Source: Planococcus lenghuensis (lineage in GTDB: Bacteria; Bacillota; Bacilli; Bacillales_A; Planococcaceae). From it: a stretch of DNA of 64,000 nucleotides. Numbering within the stretch: position 1 is the first letter of the stretch; every line of letters starts with the position of its first letter. Below are positions 45,130 to 54,338 of the stretch, in pieces. Below the pieces are notes generated by a model that was not told the origin of the DNA, did not search any database, and saw only the letters and a program-made list of their open reading frames with translations. Location: the NCBI RefSeq assembly GCF_001999905.1, contig NZ_CP019640.1:2522001-2586000 (forward strand), read 5' to 3'. A program made the translations under genes and the position numbers.

Positions 45130-45804
45130 TTATCGAACTTCCACCCAGCCATTTTTGATTGCTGTAACAACGGCTTGCGTCCGGTCATTCACCTGCATTT
45201 TCTGCAAAATGCTTGAAACGTGGTTTTTTACGGTTTTCTCAGAAATAAATAACGTTTCCCCAATCGCCCGGTTGCTTTGGCCATCCGTCAGCAGCTGAAG
45301 CACTTCACTCTCACGTTTCGTGAGCAAATGGTAAGGACGTCGGATTTCCGACTGGTGGAATGACCCCTTATTTTCCCGCTCGCTCAATCGCCGGAACTCC
45401 GCCACGAGGTTGCGAGTGACTTTCGGGTGCAGGTAAGAGCCGCCCCGTGCGACAACTTTGATCGCTTGGACAATCGCTTCTGCATCCATTTCCTTCAGCA
45501 TGTAACCCAGTGCACCAGTCTTGAGAGCATGCGTTACATACGATTCATCGTCATGAATGGACAGGATGATGACTTTCGCATCGGGGTGCTGTGCGATCAG
45601 TTCACCGGTTGCTTCCACGCCATTTTTCTGTGGCATGTTAATGTCCATCAGGACTACATCCGGCTGGTGTTCTTCGTATAATTTACTGACTTCTGTGCCG
45701 TCGCCGCCTTCCGCTACTACATCAAACGAATCCTCGAAATCCAGGATTCGCTTAACTCCCTCACGGAACAGCTGGTGATCGTCCACTATGATTATTTTTG
45801 TCAT
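45130..45804 (-). CDS. degU: Response regulator DegU
   Basis: A 224-residue NarL/FixJ regulator. The receiver domain has the acidic pair VDDH and phospho-Asp in VLMDINMP (about residue 56), with Lys in MLKEM. A LuxR-type HTH follows ([26 protein letters not shown]). It controls exoenzymes, competence and biofilm genes in Bacillus. It lies 33 bp after degS with GGAGGAGGATG upstream. Confidence 0.96.
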   Translation of the reverse strand: MTKIIIVDDHQLFREGVKRILDFEDSFDVVAEGGDGTEVSKLYEEHQPDVVLMDINMPQKNGVEATGELIAQHPDAKVIILSIHDDESYVTHALKTGALGYMLKEMDAEAIVQAIKVVARGGSYLHPKVTRNLVAEFRRLSERENKGSFHQSEIRRPYHLLTKRESEVLQLLTDGQSNRAIGETLFISEKTVKNHVSSILQKMQVNDRTQAVVTAIKNGWVEVR

Positions 45805-45837
45805 TCAGTCATCCTCCTCCACTCCAAAAAATCTATT

Positions 45838-46980
45838 TCACTTATCTGTCGGTATTTGAAACATCAGGACCGTTCCTGCTCCGGGCGCTGAGTTAATAAA
45901 CATTTTACCATCAATGAGGTCAACCCGCTCCCGCATGCCGATCAAGCCGTATGATTGCTGTTTAACCGCATTTGGATCAAAGCCGGTCCCGTTGTCTTTC
46001 ACGATGAAGGTCACTTTGTTTTTCTCCCATTCAGCTGTCACCTGGATTTCACTGGCTTTTCCGTGACGAACGGCATTTGACACTGCTTCCTGCACCATGC
46101 GAAAGACCGGAACTTCCCTTTCTGCCGGCAGCCGCCTCTCCCTGCCTTCTGACTGGAAACTGATCCGGCACCCAGGGTTATAATCTTCAATTGTGGCCAA
46201 GTATTTTTTCAATGTCGGCACCAGCCCAAGATCATCGAGCGCCATTGGCCGCAAATCATAGATGATACGCCTAACCTCAGTGAGCGCGTCCCTTACCATC
46301 TCTTTCAACGACGTTATTTCCTGGAAAGCCTGAGCTGCCCCTTTTTCGCGGTATGTCCGCTCAATCAAATCGGATCGGAGAAGCACATTGGCCATCATCT
46401 GGGCTGGTCCATCATGGATTTCACGGGAAACCCGCTTTCGTTCCTCTTCCTGTGCTTCAATAATCCGAAGACTGTAATCTTGTTTCAATTGCGTATTTTC
46501 CAGTTCTGTTCTGTCCGACTTTTGATTGGATGTCATATAATTAATGACGAAATTCACCTGATTAACGAATAACTCAGCACGCTCAATCGTCCGCAGCAAA
46601 TGCTGCAGCCGCTGTTCCAGCTCATCCCGTTTTTGCCGGAGCTGCTTTTCTTCAGAGCGGTTCACTGACAACTGAATTTGAAGATCATTGGCCTGCTCAT
46701 ACACTTTACGCACTTCGGTTTCAGTGTATATACTATTGTCCCGTGACACTTCCGCCAGCCGCCTGCGGGAGACTTGCGCTTTTTCTTCCAGCACATCCCC
46801 TTCCGCTATGGCCCGGGAAATATCTGTCCGGATCTTCTCCAGTTCCACATGCAGTTCTTCATAACTTTGGCGGCTCTGTTCACTTATAATGAAAATATCC
46901 TTCTTGGACTGGTTCATTGTCTCCATCATTCGGCCGAAAATGAAATCCAGTTCCTGGAAATTCGACTTCTTGGAAGCCAT
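45838..46980 (-). CDS. degS: Sensor histidine kinase DegS
   Basis: A 380-residue cytoplasmic kinase with no membrane helix. A long coiled-coil N-terminal part (DegS sensor domain) precedes the HisKA_3 phosphoacceptor REIHDGPAQMMANVL and the ATPase N-box/G-box (EAVSNAVRHGKA, DNGTGFD). It phosphorylates DegU. I choose ATG 46980; a TTG two codons earlier is possible. Extended -10 TGCTATACT lies on the minus strand at 47073-47081. Confidence 0.95.
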   Translation of the reverse strand: MASKKSNFQELDFIFGRMMETMNQSKKDIFIISEQSRQSYEELHVELEKIRTDISRAIAEGDVLEEKAQVSRRRLAEVSRDNSIYTETEVRKVYEQANDLQIQLSVNRSEEKQLRQKRDELEQRLQHLLRTIERAELFVNQVNFVINYMTSNQKSDRTELENTQLKQDYSLRIIEAQEEERKRVSREIHDGPAQMMANVLLRSDLIERTYREKGAAQAFQEITSLKEMVRDALTEVRRIIYDLRPMALDDLGLVPTLKKYLATIEDYNPGCRISFQSEGRERRLPAEREVPVFRMVQEAVSNAVRHGKASEIQVTAEWEKNKVTFIVKDNGTGFDPNAVKQQSYGLIGMRERVDLIDGKMFINSAPGAGTVLMFQIPTDK

Positions 46981-47072
46981 TTGCAACCCGCCTAATCTGT
47001 GCTGAAAATAATTCCTTAGCCATCTGGACAGCAGCTATGCAGAGGTTAATCCTAACTGCCTAGAACTTCTTT

Positions 47073-47081
47073 AGTATAGCA
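47073..47081 (-). promoter_or_regulatory. Extended -10 promoter of degSU
   Basis: TGCTATACT on the minus strand, about 93 bp before the degS start; no clear -35. Confidence 0.45.
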
Positions 47082-47153
47082 TGAAGTATATAGGTATATA
47101 TTAAGAAACCATTACAAATTGTCTGATTATATTCTACAACAGGAGGTCATAAA

Positions 47154-47786
47154 ATGCGAGCCAATTACAAAACCATCAAAGGTTTTGCCACTGCAGAAAT
47201 CATCATTCAGAAATCCCGATTCATCGGACACGCAGCGCGCGCAGAAACGGAACAGGAAGCGCTGGGCTTCATCGAATCCATCAAAAAAGAACACAGCAGC
47301 GCCACACATAACTGCTCTGCTTACCTGATCGGCGAAAACGACCAGATCCAAAAAGCGAACGATGACGGAGAACCCAGCGGGACTGCCGGTGTCCCTATGC
47401 TCGAAGTCCTGAAGAAGCAGGGACTAAAAGACACTGTTATTGTTGTTACCCGTTACTTCGGCGGGATTAAACTTGGCGGAGGCGGATTAATTCGCGCTTA
47501 TGGCAAGTCTGTGACCGAAGCCTTAGACGCCGCAGGCATTGTGGAGCGCCGGCTTCACCATTTGATGGACGTTTCAATCGATTACACATGGTTGGGGAAA
47601 GTAGAAAATGATGTCCGGCAATCCGTGTATCCGCTAAAAGAAATCAGCTATACGGAAAGCGTTAATCTCTTTATTTATGTACCGGCCACTGAAGTGGAAT
47701 CCTTTACAGCCTGGATGCTGGAACTGACAAACGGTCAGGCGGAAATCGAACAGACTGATTCTGAATTCCTGGAGTTTCCTGGCTGA
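47154..47786 (+). CDS. yvyE: IMPACT/YigZ family protein YvyE
   Basis: A 210-residue protein. The UPF0029 N-terminal domain has KSRFIGHAARAETE, CSAYLIG and DDGEPSGTAGVPML, then VTRYFGGIKLGGGGLIRAY; a DUF1949 ferredoxin-like C-terminal domain follows. Function is unclear, perhaps nucleic-acid binding. GGAGG precedes ATG 47154. The gene is divergent from degS, as in B. subtilis. Confidence 0.92.
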   Translation: MRANYKTIKGFATAEIIIQKSRFIGHAARAETEQEALGFIESIKKEHSSATHNCSAYLIGENDQIQKANDDGEPSGTAGVPMLEVLKKQGLKDTVIVVTRYFGGIKLGGGGLIRAYGKSVTEALDAAGIVERRLHHLMDVSIDYTWLGKVENDVRQSVYPLKEISYTESVNLFIYVPATEVESFTAWMLELTNGQAEIEQTDSEFLEFPG

Positions 47787-47796
47787 ATTCTTTTAT

Positions 47797-47825
47797 TTTA
47801 CTCGCCTTTTCAACCGTTGTATAAT
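47797..47825 (+). promoter_or_regulatory. Promoter of the LCP gene
   Basis: TTTACT (47797-47802), a 17-bp spacer and a perfect TATAAT (47820-47825). Confidence 0.6.
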
Positions 47826-47896
47826 GGAGTGTAGGAATAAAATTGCCACATGACCGAGTTATGGACCACTTCATTTATGCGGAGGCAGATAAACTG

Positions 47897-48898
47897 ATGA
47901 ATAGAAAAGAATACCGGCGGCAGACAGGCGGCGGGAAGAGAACCTGGCTTAAATGGATCATCACTATTGCTGTTACATTGCTGCTTGCCGTTTCTGCATA
48001 TGGTATTTTCTTGATCAAGCAGGCGGAACAGGCCGCAAATGACTCGTTTGAAAGTCTTGAAGGCCGTGATATCTCTGACTTGCGGACGGAAGAAGTTGAA
48101 CCGCTCGACGATAATGTATCAGTCCTGTTCATGGGACTGGACAACAGTGAAAAACGGAATCAGCAGGACAACAATACCCGGACCGATGCATTGATCCTTG
48201 CGACACTGAATAATCAGGATAAATCAGTGAAATTGGTGAGTATTCCGCGGGATTCCTATGCTTATATCCCTGAAATCGGTACGGAGGATAAAATCACACA
48301 TGCGTATGCCTACGGAGGAGCCGAATCGACAATCGAAACAGTGGAAGAACTCTTCGATGTACCGGTGGATTATTATGTGAAAATGGATTTCAATGCATTT
48401 GTGGCCTCGGTGGATGCTCTAGGTGGAATCACAGTTGAAGTTCCATACGCTCTTGATGAAGCGAATGAGAATGATCAACAAGATGCGATTCAACTAAGGC
48501 CCGGGATCCAGAAAGTTAATGGTAGCGAAGCGCTCGCTTTAGCAAGAACCCGCTATTACGACAATGATATTGAACGGGGAAAACGACAGCAGATGATTCT
48601 CGAAGCAATTTTAAATAAGGTGTTATCTGTTAGTTCCGTTTTCAAATATGGTGATGTTATAGACGCTGTCGGAGAAAATGTAAAGACAGATCTTACTTTC
48701 AAGGATATGCAGGCTTTCATTGAATATGCACAAGGTGGCCACTTGGACATAGAGAATTTCTCGCTGGCGGGTTATGATGATATGTCAACCGGAACCTATT
48801 ACTGGAAGTTAGATGAAGATGCTCTTATCGATGTCTCCAATACTCTTCAGAAACATCTGGAGTTCCAACCGAATCCAGAGAATACATCTAGCAGTTAG
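47897..48898 (+). CDS. LytR-CpsA-Psr family cell-wall polymer ligase
   Basis: A 333-residue membrane protein: short cytosolic basic stretch, one helix (WIITIAVTLLLAVSAYGIF) and an extracytoplasmic LCP domain. Its motifs include RTDALILATL, SIPRDSYAYIP, KITHAYAYGG, VDALGGITVEVP and ALARTRYYDNDIERGKRQQ. It attaches teichoic acid-type polymers to peptidoglycan. tagO, the first enzyme of that pathway, lies nearby. ATG 47897 follows GGAGG by 11 nt; an in-frame start at 47843 lacks a site. It corresponds to the TagT/U/V group. Confidence 0.92.
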   Translation: MNRKEYRRQTGGGKRTWLKWIITIAVTLLLAVSAYGIFLIKQAEQAANDSFESLEGRDISDLRTEEVEPLDDNVSVLFMGLDNSEKRNQQDNNTRTDALILATLNNQDKSVKLVSIPRDSYAYIPEIGTEDKITHAYAYGGAESTIETVEELFDVPVDYYVKMDFNAFVASVDALGGITVEVPYALDEANENDQQDAIQLRPGIQKVNGSEALALARTRYYDNDIERGKRQQMILEAILNKVLSVSSVFKYGDVIDAVGENVKTDLTFKDMQAFIEYAQGGHLDIENFSLAGYDDMSTGTYYWKLDEDALIDVSNTLQKHLEFQPNPENTSSS

Positions 48899-48979
48899 GC
48901 ATATTCCAAAACTGGAAATTGAACAAAAACTGATAGCGGAATTTAGAGCCACTCAGCAAAATGAGATAAGGAAAAGAAG

Positions 48980-49028
48980 CACTCCCAACGTCGTATGTAG
49001 TAAAGACGACAATTTGGGGGTGTTTTTT
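48980..49028 (+). terminator. Terminator after the LCP gene
   Basis: CACTCCCAACGTC and GACGACAATTTGGGGGTG form an interrupted stem, followed by TTTTTT. Confidence 0.75.
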
Positions 49029-49084
49029 CTGTAGGTGATCAAAAAAGGGATCATCAAAGCGGTTCTAACAGGAAGAAATCAAAC

Positions 49085-49484
49085 CAGAGGTTATCCGGAC
49101 AAAGCTCAGCGACGACTATACTAGTGTAAAATCATGTAACTTCCCCACGAGGAAAGGATGCTTTATCTGCCAACCATTCTAAACTTCTATAACAACGAAG
49201 TGATTGTTTATCAAATCAGCAAGCCCAGCTCGTACTGGATACGCTGGCAATCGCTTGTCAGAAGAATAGAATATAGCCGGCCGGCATTATTCTGCAAGTT
49301 ATCCAGGTTCCTCATACATATCCAGCGCTTTTCGGTGACGACAAAAGAAAAAGGCATTATCACTGGCATATTCCAAAAAGGAAACTGCTTTGATAACGCC
49401 GTCATCGAATCCTTCCACTCCCCACTAAAGTCGCAAGAACTCCCTGCCCTGAAAAGGGTATACTTAACTAATGCCTTTGTATAA
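49085..49484 (+). pseudogene. Degenerate IS3-family transposase remnant (OrfB C-terminal part)
   Basis: The open part (49158-49484) translates to pieces of an IS150-like OrfB: LYLPTILNFYNNEVIVYQIS resembles the segment after the first catalytic Asp. KEKGIITGIFQKGNCFDNAV, then IESFHSPLKSQEL, carries the final catalytic Glu. The region holding the second Asp (normally HSDQG) is scrambled, and the 5' part is interrupted by stops. No terminal repeats were found. With flanks, 48899-49628 holds the LCP terminator, this relic and the tagO terminator. Confidence 0.75.
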
Positions 49485-49542
49485 TGAAAATCGGAAGATT
49501 AAATGTACTACTACAACTACATTGGACCATTTTAAAAGTTAA

Positions 49543-49577
49543 ACTGCCATTCCCCGATTGATTATCGGACAATGGCA
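49543..49577 (-). terminator. Terminator after tagO
   Basis: CTGCCATT-CC-CCGAT / ATCGG-AC-AATGGCAG, followed by TTTAACTTTT on the minus strand. Confidence 0.7.
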
Positions 49578-49628
49578 GCCTCGGTGTTTTCTTATATCTC
49601 AAATTACCGGGTTAATTCATTTTTTGCC

Positions 49629-50687
49629 TCAGTGTTTTTCAGTTGCTTTACGATTTGCACGAAATAAGTTTAACAATGGCCGGTAATTCTGTCCTGCCAG
49701 TCCTATCACCTCAACAAATAACTCAATCACGATAAGCATGACCGTCACTAATAAGACAGCTCCCCAGACTGTTGCTTGTGAGAACAACAGTGCAGCTAAG
49801 CCAAAAAGTGCAGCAATTCCATAAATAATCAAAACTGTCTGGCTATGAGAAAAACCTGTTCGTAGCAAACAATGATGCAAATGTGATTTATCTGCAGCTG
49901 ATAAAGGCTGTTTTGCTCGAAGCCGACGCACGATTGCGAAAAAAGTATCAGAAATCGGCACTCCCAAAATAATAATTGGGATAATAAGCGCAACTGCTGT
50001 TACATTTTTAAAACCCATTAGTGCCAACACAGAGATGATGAAACCCAGGAACAGAGCCCCTGTATCACCCATAAAAATCTTTGCCGGGTGAAAATTATAA
50101 AACAGAAAACCAAGTGTACTTGCGATCAGCAATGAAGCCATCACTAAGACAAACATATCCCCCATAATGAAGGCCATGCCGGCAAGTGAAATCATTGCAA
50201 TTGTCGAAACACCTGCTGCCAGCCCATCAAGTCCATCAATTAAGTTGACTGCGTTTGTAATAGCGATGATCCAGACAATTGTCAGCGGAATGCTCAGATA
50301 GCCAAAATCCAATTGACCGCCGAATGGCAGATTAATAAATGTTATCTGTAAATCTCCCCACACAACGACAATCCCTGCAGCCAAAAACTGTCCCAAGAGC
50401 TTTGCCTTGGCAGTTATTTCTCGCATGTCATCGAATACGCCTGTTATTACAATTACTAATGCTCCGATCAACAGCGGAACAGCAGCCGGATTGTCTGGCC
50501 TTGCAACTAAATAACCGATTAAAAAAGCACAGAAAATGGCCAGACCGCCTAAACGAGGCATCACTCTTGCATGTACTTTCCGGTAGTTCGGACGGTCAAC
50601 AGCACCAACCCGGAAAGCGAGTCGCTTAACTAATGGGGTTAAAACTATTGAGCCGATAAATGCTACTACCAATCCCAGGTAAAGCAT
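49629..50687 (-). CDS. tagO: Undecaprenyl-phosphate GlcNAc-1-phosphate transferase TagO
   Basis: Starts wall teichoic acid synthesis by moving GlcNAc-1-P onto the lipid carrier. It has 352 residues and about ten or eleven membrane helices. Family motifs: YRKVHARVMPRLGGLA, GVFDDMREI, NAVNLIDGLDGLAAG, FHPAKIFMGDTGALFLG, and SHLHHCLLRTGFSHSQ. ATG 50687 follows CCTCCTC (GAGGAGG) closely. A strong terminator is downstream. Confidence 0.95.
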   Translation of the reverse strand: MLYLGLVVAFIGSIVLTPLVKRLAFRVGAVDRPNYRKVHARVMPRLGGLAIFCAFLIGYLVARPDNPAAVPLLIGALVIVITGVFDDMREITAKAKLLGQFLAAGIVVVWGDLQITFINLPFGGQLDFGYLSIPLTIVWIIAITNAVNLIDGLDGLAAGVSTIAMISLAGMAFIMGDMFVLVMASLLIASTLGFLFYNFHPAKIFMGDTGALFLGFIISVLALMGFKNVTAVALIIPIIILGVPISDTFFAIVRRLRAKQPLSAADKSHLHHCLLRTGFSHSQTVLIIYGIAALFGLAALLFSQATVWGAVLLVTVMLIVIELFVEVIGLAGQNYRPLLNLFRANRKATEKH

Positions 50688-50986
50688 GTTGTTCCTCCTC
50701 TGGCACCTCTTGTGCACGTAAATCAATTCACTAATGATAACACAATTCCTCTACCTGCCGGAAGAGAAATTTATTACTTTGAGAATATAGACGCAGTGAT
50801 TCTGCTAAGGTTTCAACCATCAGTAGAGTTTGCAGGTGAAGTTTGTTAAAATATATGACAGTGGTGAATTCAGCAGCGAGAATGAGCAAAAGACTGAATC
50901 AATGCTTTTAAGAAACGAAAACAGGAATTAAAATGCGATGGTGTTCATTCACGTTAAGTATACCCTGAACAGGAGGAATTATTCCT
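50688..50986. other. Intergenic region between tagO and the SLAP gene
   Basis: Holds the ribosome sites of both genes and a weak candidate promoter on the plus strand (TTTGCA 50829-50834, 17 bp, TATATG 50852-50857). No gene or repeat recognised. Confidence 0.4.
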
Positions 50987-51925
50987 ATGGCAGACTTTTC
51001 ACCTTTCAATAAATATGAAAAAAACGGCGAAGATTCAATTGTAGACTCCAACAAAATTACAGAAGGCACTTCTGCAGCTGAAGAGCAAACGGAGCCAGCT
51101 GAAGAAGTGAAAACGACTTTATCCATCCATCCTGACTGGGAAATGACAGAGGAACAGGAGCAGTCGCTCGAGATGCTCGGTTCTTTTTTACCTAACCTGA
51201 AAGCCGGGCAGCTCTCGCTGTCAGGCATCGAAATCGAGGAAGATGAAGAAACAGGTGATTGGCAGGTCGAAGCCTTTTTCCGGTCTTCTCTTCCAAAAGA
51301 GATCAAGCTAGGAAAAATGGAATTGCTGGTCCTTGATGACAAGGGACAGCCGATTGCTGCCCAAGTGTTCGATATGTCAGAGCTCGGCACACTCCCGCCC
51401 CGGTCGGACCGCCCTTGGGTTTTCCGTTTTGATAAGGCGAATATCCGGGCAGATAAGGCACCAGAAGAAGGCTGGAAGCTCACTTTCAATTTACGGTCCC
51501 TTATGCCCCACCGGCTTGATTTTGATGAAACCTGGAAAGACGCACTGACAGACGAGCAGAAAAAAGTTCTGGTAAAGGCTGTAAGCACACTTCCGGCCCT
51601 GAAACCCGGCGAAGTAAACGTTACCGGTTTTCAGATCCGGCCGCTTGAAAACGGCAATCTTGCCGTTTCCCTGCTGATCCGCAACGGTCGGAAGCGGAAT
51701 CTGGTCATCGAGAAAATCCCGCTGGAAGTGCTTGATGCCCAGCGCCGGCGTGTCGCTGCCGGCTCATTCAATTTAAATAAACTGACAGTGAAGGCCAACA
51801 CGACAAAACCTTGGAATTTCATCTTTCCAAAACAAATGGTTTTAGTCGATGATCCTGACTTCTCGAAATGGACTGTGCGGGTTGTGCAGCCTAAGAAGCC
51901 TGATCAGCAGCCACCTGTCCAATAA
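50987..51925 (+). CDS. SLAP-domain protein (accessory Sec/S-layer assembly type)
   Basis: 312 residues, no signal peptide. After an acidic leader come two related domains (about 45-165 and 180-305). Each begins with a helix and a LxxGxxxxxG strand pattern (LGSFLPNLKAGQLSLSGIEI; VSTLPALKPGEVNVTGFQI) and ends in a W-x-F/L strand (RPWVFRF; KPWNFIF). This duplicated layout fits the SLAP family, often linked to SecA2 and S-layer export. No secA2 is next to it here. AGGAGGAAT precedes the ATG. Function inferred from family only. Confidence 0.75.
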   Translation: MADFSPFNKYEKNGEDSIVDSNKITEGTSAAEEQTEPAEEVKTTLSIHPDWEMTEEQEQSLEMLGSFLPNLKAGQLSLSGIEIEEDEETGDWQVEAFFRSSLPKEIKLGKMELLVLDDKGQPIAAQVFDMSELGTLPPRSDRPWVFRFDKANIRADKAPEEGWKLTFNLRSLMPHRLDFDETWKDALTDEQKKVLVKAVSTLPALKPGEVNVTGFQIRPLENGNLAVSLLIRNGRKRNLVIEKIPLEVLDAQRRRVAAGSFNLNKLTVKANTTKPWNFIFPKQMVLVDDPDFSKWTVRVVQPKKPDQQPPVQ

Positions 51926-51929
51926 TTAC

Positions 51930-51970
51930 AAAACGGACTTGCAGCATTTTGCCTGCAAGTCCGTTTTTTT
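51930..51970 (+). terminator. Terminator after the SLAP gene
   Basis: ACGGACTTGCAG / CTGCAAGTCCGT with an 8-nt loop and a T tract. Confidence 0.9.
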
Positions 51971-52037
51971 GTGAATAGGAATTTCCTTGTCCCGGACAGA
52001 TCAGCTGAAACCTGTCGGCAGTAGTGCCCGCAATCTC

Positions 52038-52988
52038 TTAAAGCTTTTGCAGCACAGATTCCTGTTTGTCAGACAGCCCCGTCTTCAGTTCACGGGATTC
52101 TTCACTGAACCACTTCCGGGTGTCTGCCGCCAGTTCGGCAAGCGGTGTAAATTCCAATCCGGCTTGTTTGGCCCGCCTGTTATCTGCCAACAGAAAACCT
52201 TCCGGATACTCAGGTGATACGGGAATCCATAACGGAATCTCAAATGGCTGGATGTTTCTTTCCTTCAGTGCTTCATCGGACACCCATATTTTTTCTGCTC
52301 CTCCTGTATCGAGTGCATCCACGAATTCACCCATTGCTACAGGATCAGCGGTCACGTTGAACGTCCCTGTTGTGCCGGCTGCTGTTTGAGTGACCGTAAA
52401 TTGCGCAAGATCCCGGGCCGCGATCCATTGGACTTTCCGGTCCGCACTTCCCGGTATGATGACAGTTCCCTTCTCTGCCAGCTTCACTGCCCAGTAAGTG
52501 AAACGGTCTGTCGGATCAAACGGACCTGCAACAATGCCTGGACGGATAACGAGCGCTTTCTCTCCGAATTCTTTCCGGATCAGTTCTTCACACATAATTT
52601 TCAGCGGACCGTACGTCTCGCCTGTTACCTGATCGCTGTCCGGTCGGGTTTTATGCAGAGAAGCATCTTCCCCGGCAGGTCCTCCGGAAAAGTCGTCATA
52701 TACTGAAATAGTGGAAATGAACGTATAGCGATCGGTTTCCACATGCCGGAGCACAGGTTCTAAATCAGCGGGACTGTATGCACTTACATCGATGACGGCA
52801 TCCCATTTTTCCCCTGCCAGTTTATTTGCATCCATGCGCCGGTCTCCGGTGATCCGCCGAAGTTCCGGAAATGCATTCGGCTGGCTCTTCCCCCGGTTAA
52901 ACAGTGTGATATCATGCCCCTGTTTCACTGCTGTTTCCGTAATATGCCGGCCAACGAATGAAGTTCCGCCAAGTATTAAAAGCTTCAT
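52038..52988 (-). CDS. NAD-dependent epimerase/dehydratase-like protein
   Basis: A 316-residue extended-SDR protein: MKLLILGGTSFVGRHI gives the GxxxFxG nucleotide loop, and RPGIVAGPFDPTDRFTYW is the typical mid-domain stretch. The catalytic YxxxK appears as YGPLK (GETYGPLKIMCE). The C-terminal domain ends near ADTRKWFSEE. The substrate, perhaps a nucleotide sugar, is unknown. GGAGGG precedes ATG 52988. Monocistronic. Confidence 0.82.
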   Translation of the reverse strand: MKLLILGGTSFVGRHITETAVKQGHDITLFNRGKSQPNAFPELRRITGDRRMDANKLAGEKWDAVIDVSAYSPADLEPVLRHVETDRYTFISTISVYDDFSGGPAGEDASLHKTRPDSDQVTGETYGPLKIMCEELIRKEFGEKALVIRPGIVAGPFDPTDRFTYWAVKLAEKGTVIIPGSADRKVQWIAARDLAQFTVTQTAAGTTGTFNVTADPVAMGEFVDALDTGGAEKIWVSDEALKERNIQPFEIPLWIPVSPEYPEGFLLADNRRAKQAGLEFTPLAELAADTRKWFSEESRELKTGLSDKQESVLQKL

Positions 52989-53098
52989 CAAAAATCCCTC
53001 CATAGTCACAAGTGTTTATAGTTTCCTTTTCATAAAAACGTGGTATGATAATTCAAATTCTATAAATAGACTTTAAAAACAGAGGTGCACAAACTAAT

Positions 53099-53398
53099 AT
53101 GAACGACGAATTTCGCGAGTATGCCATGAAGACGCAATGGTCACCGGCCGATGAAGCAGCTGTCCTCCGCATGGAATGGCTGAAACGCGCAGAACTGGCT
53201 AAATCCATCACCTGCCCGGGATTGCTTGTCGATTTGTCACTTGATCAACATGCAGAAGTACGGGAAGGCGCTGCACACAATCCTTATACACCGTTGCCCA
53301 CACTTCGCCGTCTGGCAGACGAGGATCTCTGCAGCAGCATCCGGAACGCCGCCAGACTGACACTTTCATCACTCGCCGCATCTTCTTCCACAGGATAA
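53099..53398 (+). CDS. Small HEAT/leucine-rich-variant-repeat protein
   Basis: A 99-residue helical protein. After an N-terminal helix it carries two or three short repeats of the type ITCPGLLVDLSLDQHAEVREGAAHNP, that is TPxxxLxxLAxDxxxxVRxxAAxNP, typical of leucine-rich-variant or HEAT-like scaffold repeats. AGAGGTGC lies 11 nt upstream of the ATG. No function is suggested. Confidence 0.6.
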   Translation: MNDEFREYAMKTQWSPADEAAVLRMEWLKRAELAKSITCPGLLVDLSLDQHAEVREGAAHNPYTPLPTLRRLADEDLCSSIRNAARLTLSSLAASSSTG

Positions 53399-53417
53399 TA
53401 ATATAACTAAGCCAATT

Positions 53418-53444
53418 GCCTCCAGCTGCTCTGCTGGAGGCTTT
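53418..53444. terminator. Bidirectional terminator between the repeat protein and the exonuclease
   Basis: GCCTCCAGC / GCTGGAGGC with loop TGCTCT. Confidence 0.8.
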
Positions 53445-54043
53445 CAATTTTGGACAGCACAGAACTGGTAAATCGCTGCGGCAGCCAGGCAATCACCAAG
53501 TGCATCATGAGCGTGATGTTCCAGCTCGAGAAAGGCTGACAACGTCGTCAGCTTGTAATCCGGGATGTTCCGTAACGTCTGTTTGGCAAGCCGGACGGTA
53601 TCGATGACGGTATATGCCGGAATAGACGCTATGGAATCCAGTGCATACAGAAATCCCATATCGAACGGGGCATTATGGGCGACAATCGGATAATCTCCAA
53701 TGAATGCGATTAAATCATCGATGACTTCTTCAATGACCGGTGCCCCTGCCACGTCTTCATTCCGGATGCCAGTGATGGAAGTGATGGTCCTGGAGATATG
53801 GCATTGTGGGTCCACCAGCAGGTAGAAGGTATCCGTACGGCGATGATTTTCATACTTAACCGCCCCGATTTGAATGATCTTATCTTTCCAGGCACTCAAA
53901 CCGGTTGTTTCAAAGTCGAGAACGACATAATTTTTGACCACTTCCATGCTGAGTGAATATTTCTGTTGCCGGTTTTTCCGGCTGCCGCTGTATTGCATTT
54001 TTTTCTTTTGTTTAAGTAATTGTTCCGCACTCCGCTTTTCCAT
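53444..54043 (-). CDS. DEDDh 3'-5' exonuclease (DNA polymerase III epsilon-like)
   Basis: A 199-residue protein. A basic leader of about 45 residues precedes the exonuclease fold: ExoI VLDFETTGLSAWKDKIIQIG, ExoII VAHNAPFDMGFL, and ExoIII HHAHDALGDCLAAA, giving the D-E-D-D and His set. It probably proofreads or trims DNA. Standalone epsilon-like enzymes are common in Firmicutes, where PolC carries its own exonuclease. ATG 54043 (MEKRSAEQLL) follows a G-rich site; the ORF extends further upstream without a site. Confidence 0.87.
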   Translation of the reverse strand: MEKRSAEQLLKQKKKMQYSGSRKNRQQKYSLSMEVVKNYVVLDFETTGLSAWKDKIIQIGAVKYENHRRTDTFYLLVDPQCHISRTITSITGIRNEDVAGAPVIEEVIDDLIAFIGDYPIVAHNAPFDMGFLYALDSIASIPAYTVIDTVRLAKQTLRNIPDYKLTTLSAFLELEHHAHDALGDCLAAAAIYQFCAVQN

Positions 54044-54220
54044 CGGTCCCCGCCTTCCTGAACAGTTTTTATTGTACATGAAAGAGTTTGGAATTTCCGG
54101 CAAAAGAAAAATGCCTGCACATTTTTCTTTTGTACTCCTTTCTATACCGAGCTGACCAATCAGTCAGCAAAGCCGAAAGAAACTGAACGCTCCGTCATCA
54201 ACAGACCTTGGAATTGCCAT

Positions 54221-54252
54221 AAAAAAGCTGCCCCACAAGTTTGCAGGGCAGC
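54221..54252 (-). terminator. Terminator after the first YflT-domain gene
   Basis: GCTGCCC / GGGCAGC stem with TTTTTT on the minus strand. Confidence 0.8.
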
Positions 54253-54338
54253 CTTCGATGTTTCTTCTGCATCTCCATAATTATACCGCAGAAGCATTCA
54301 AGTCATACAGCGGTCTTACCTTCAATGGCGCATGTCGT

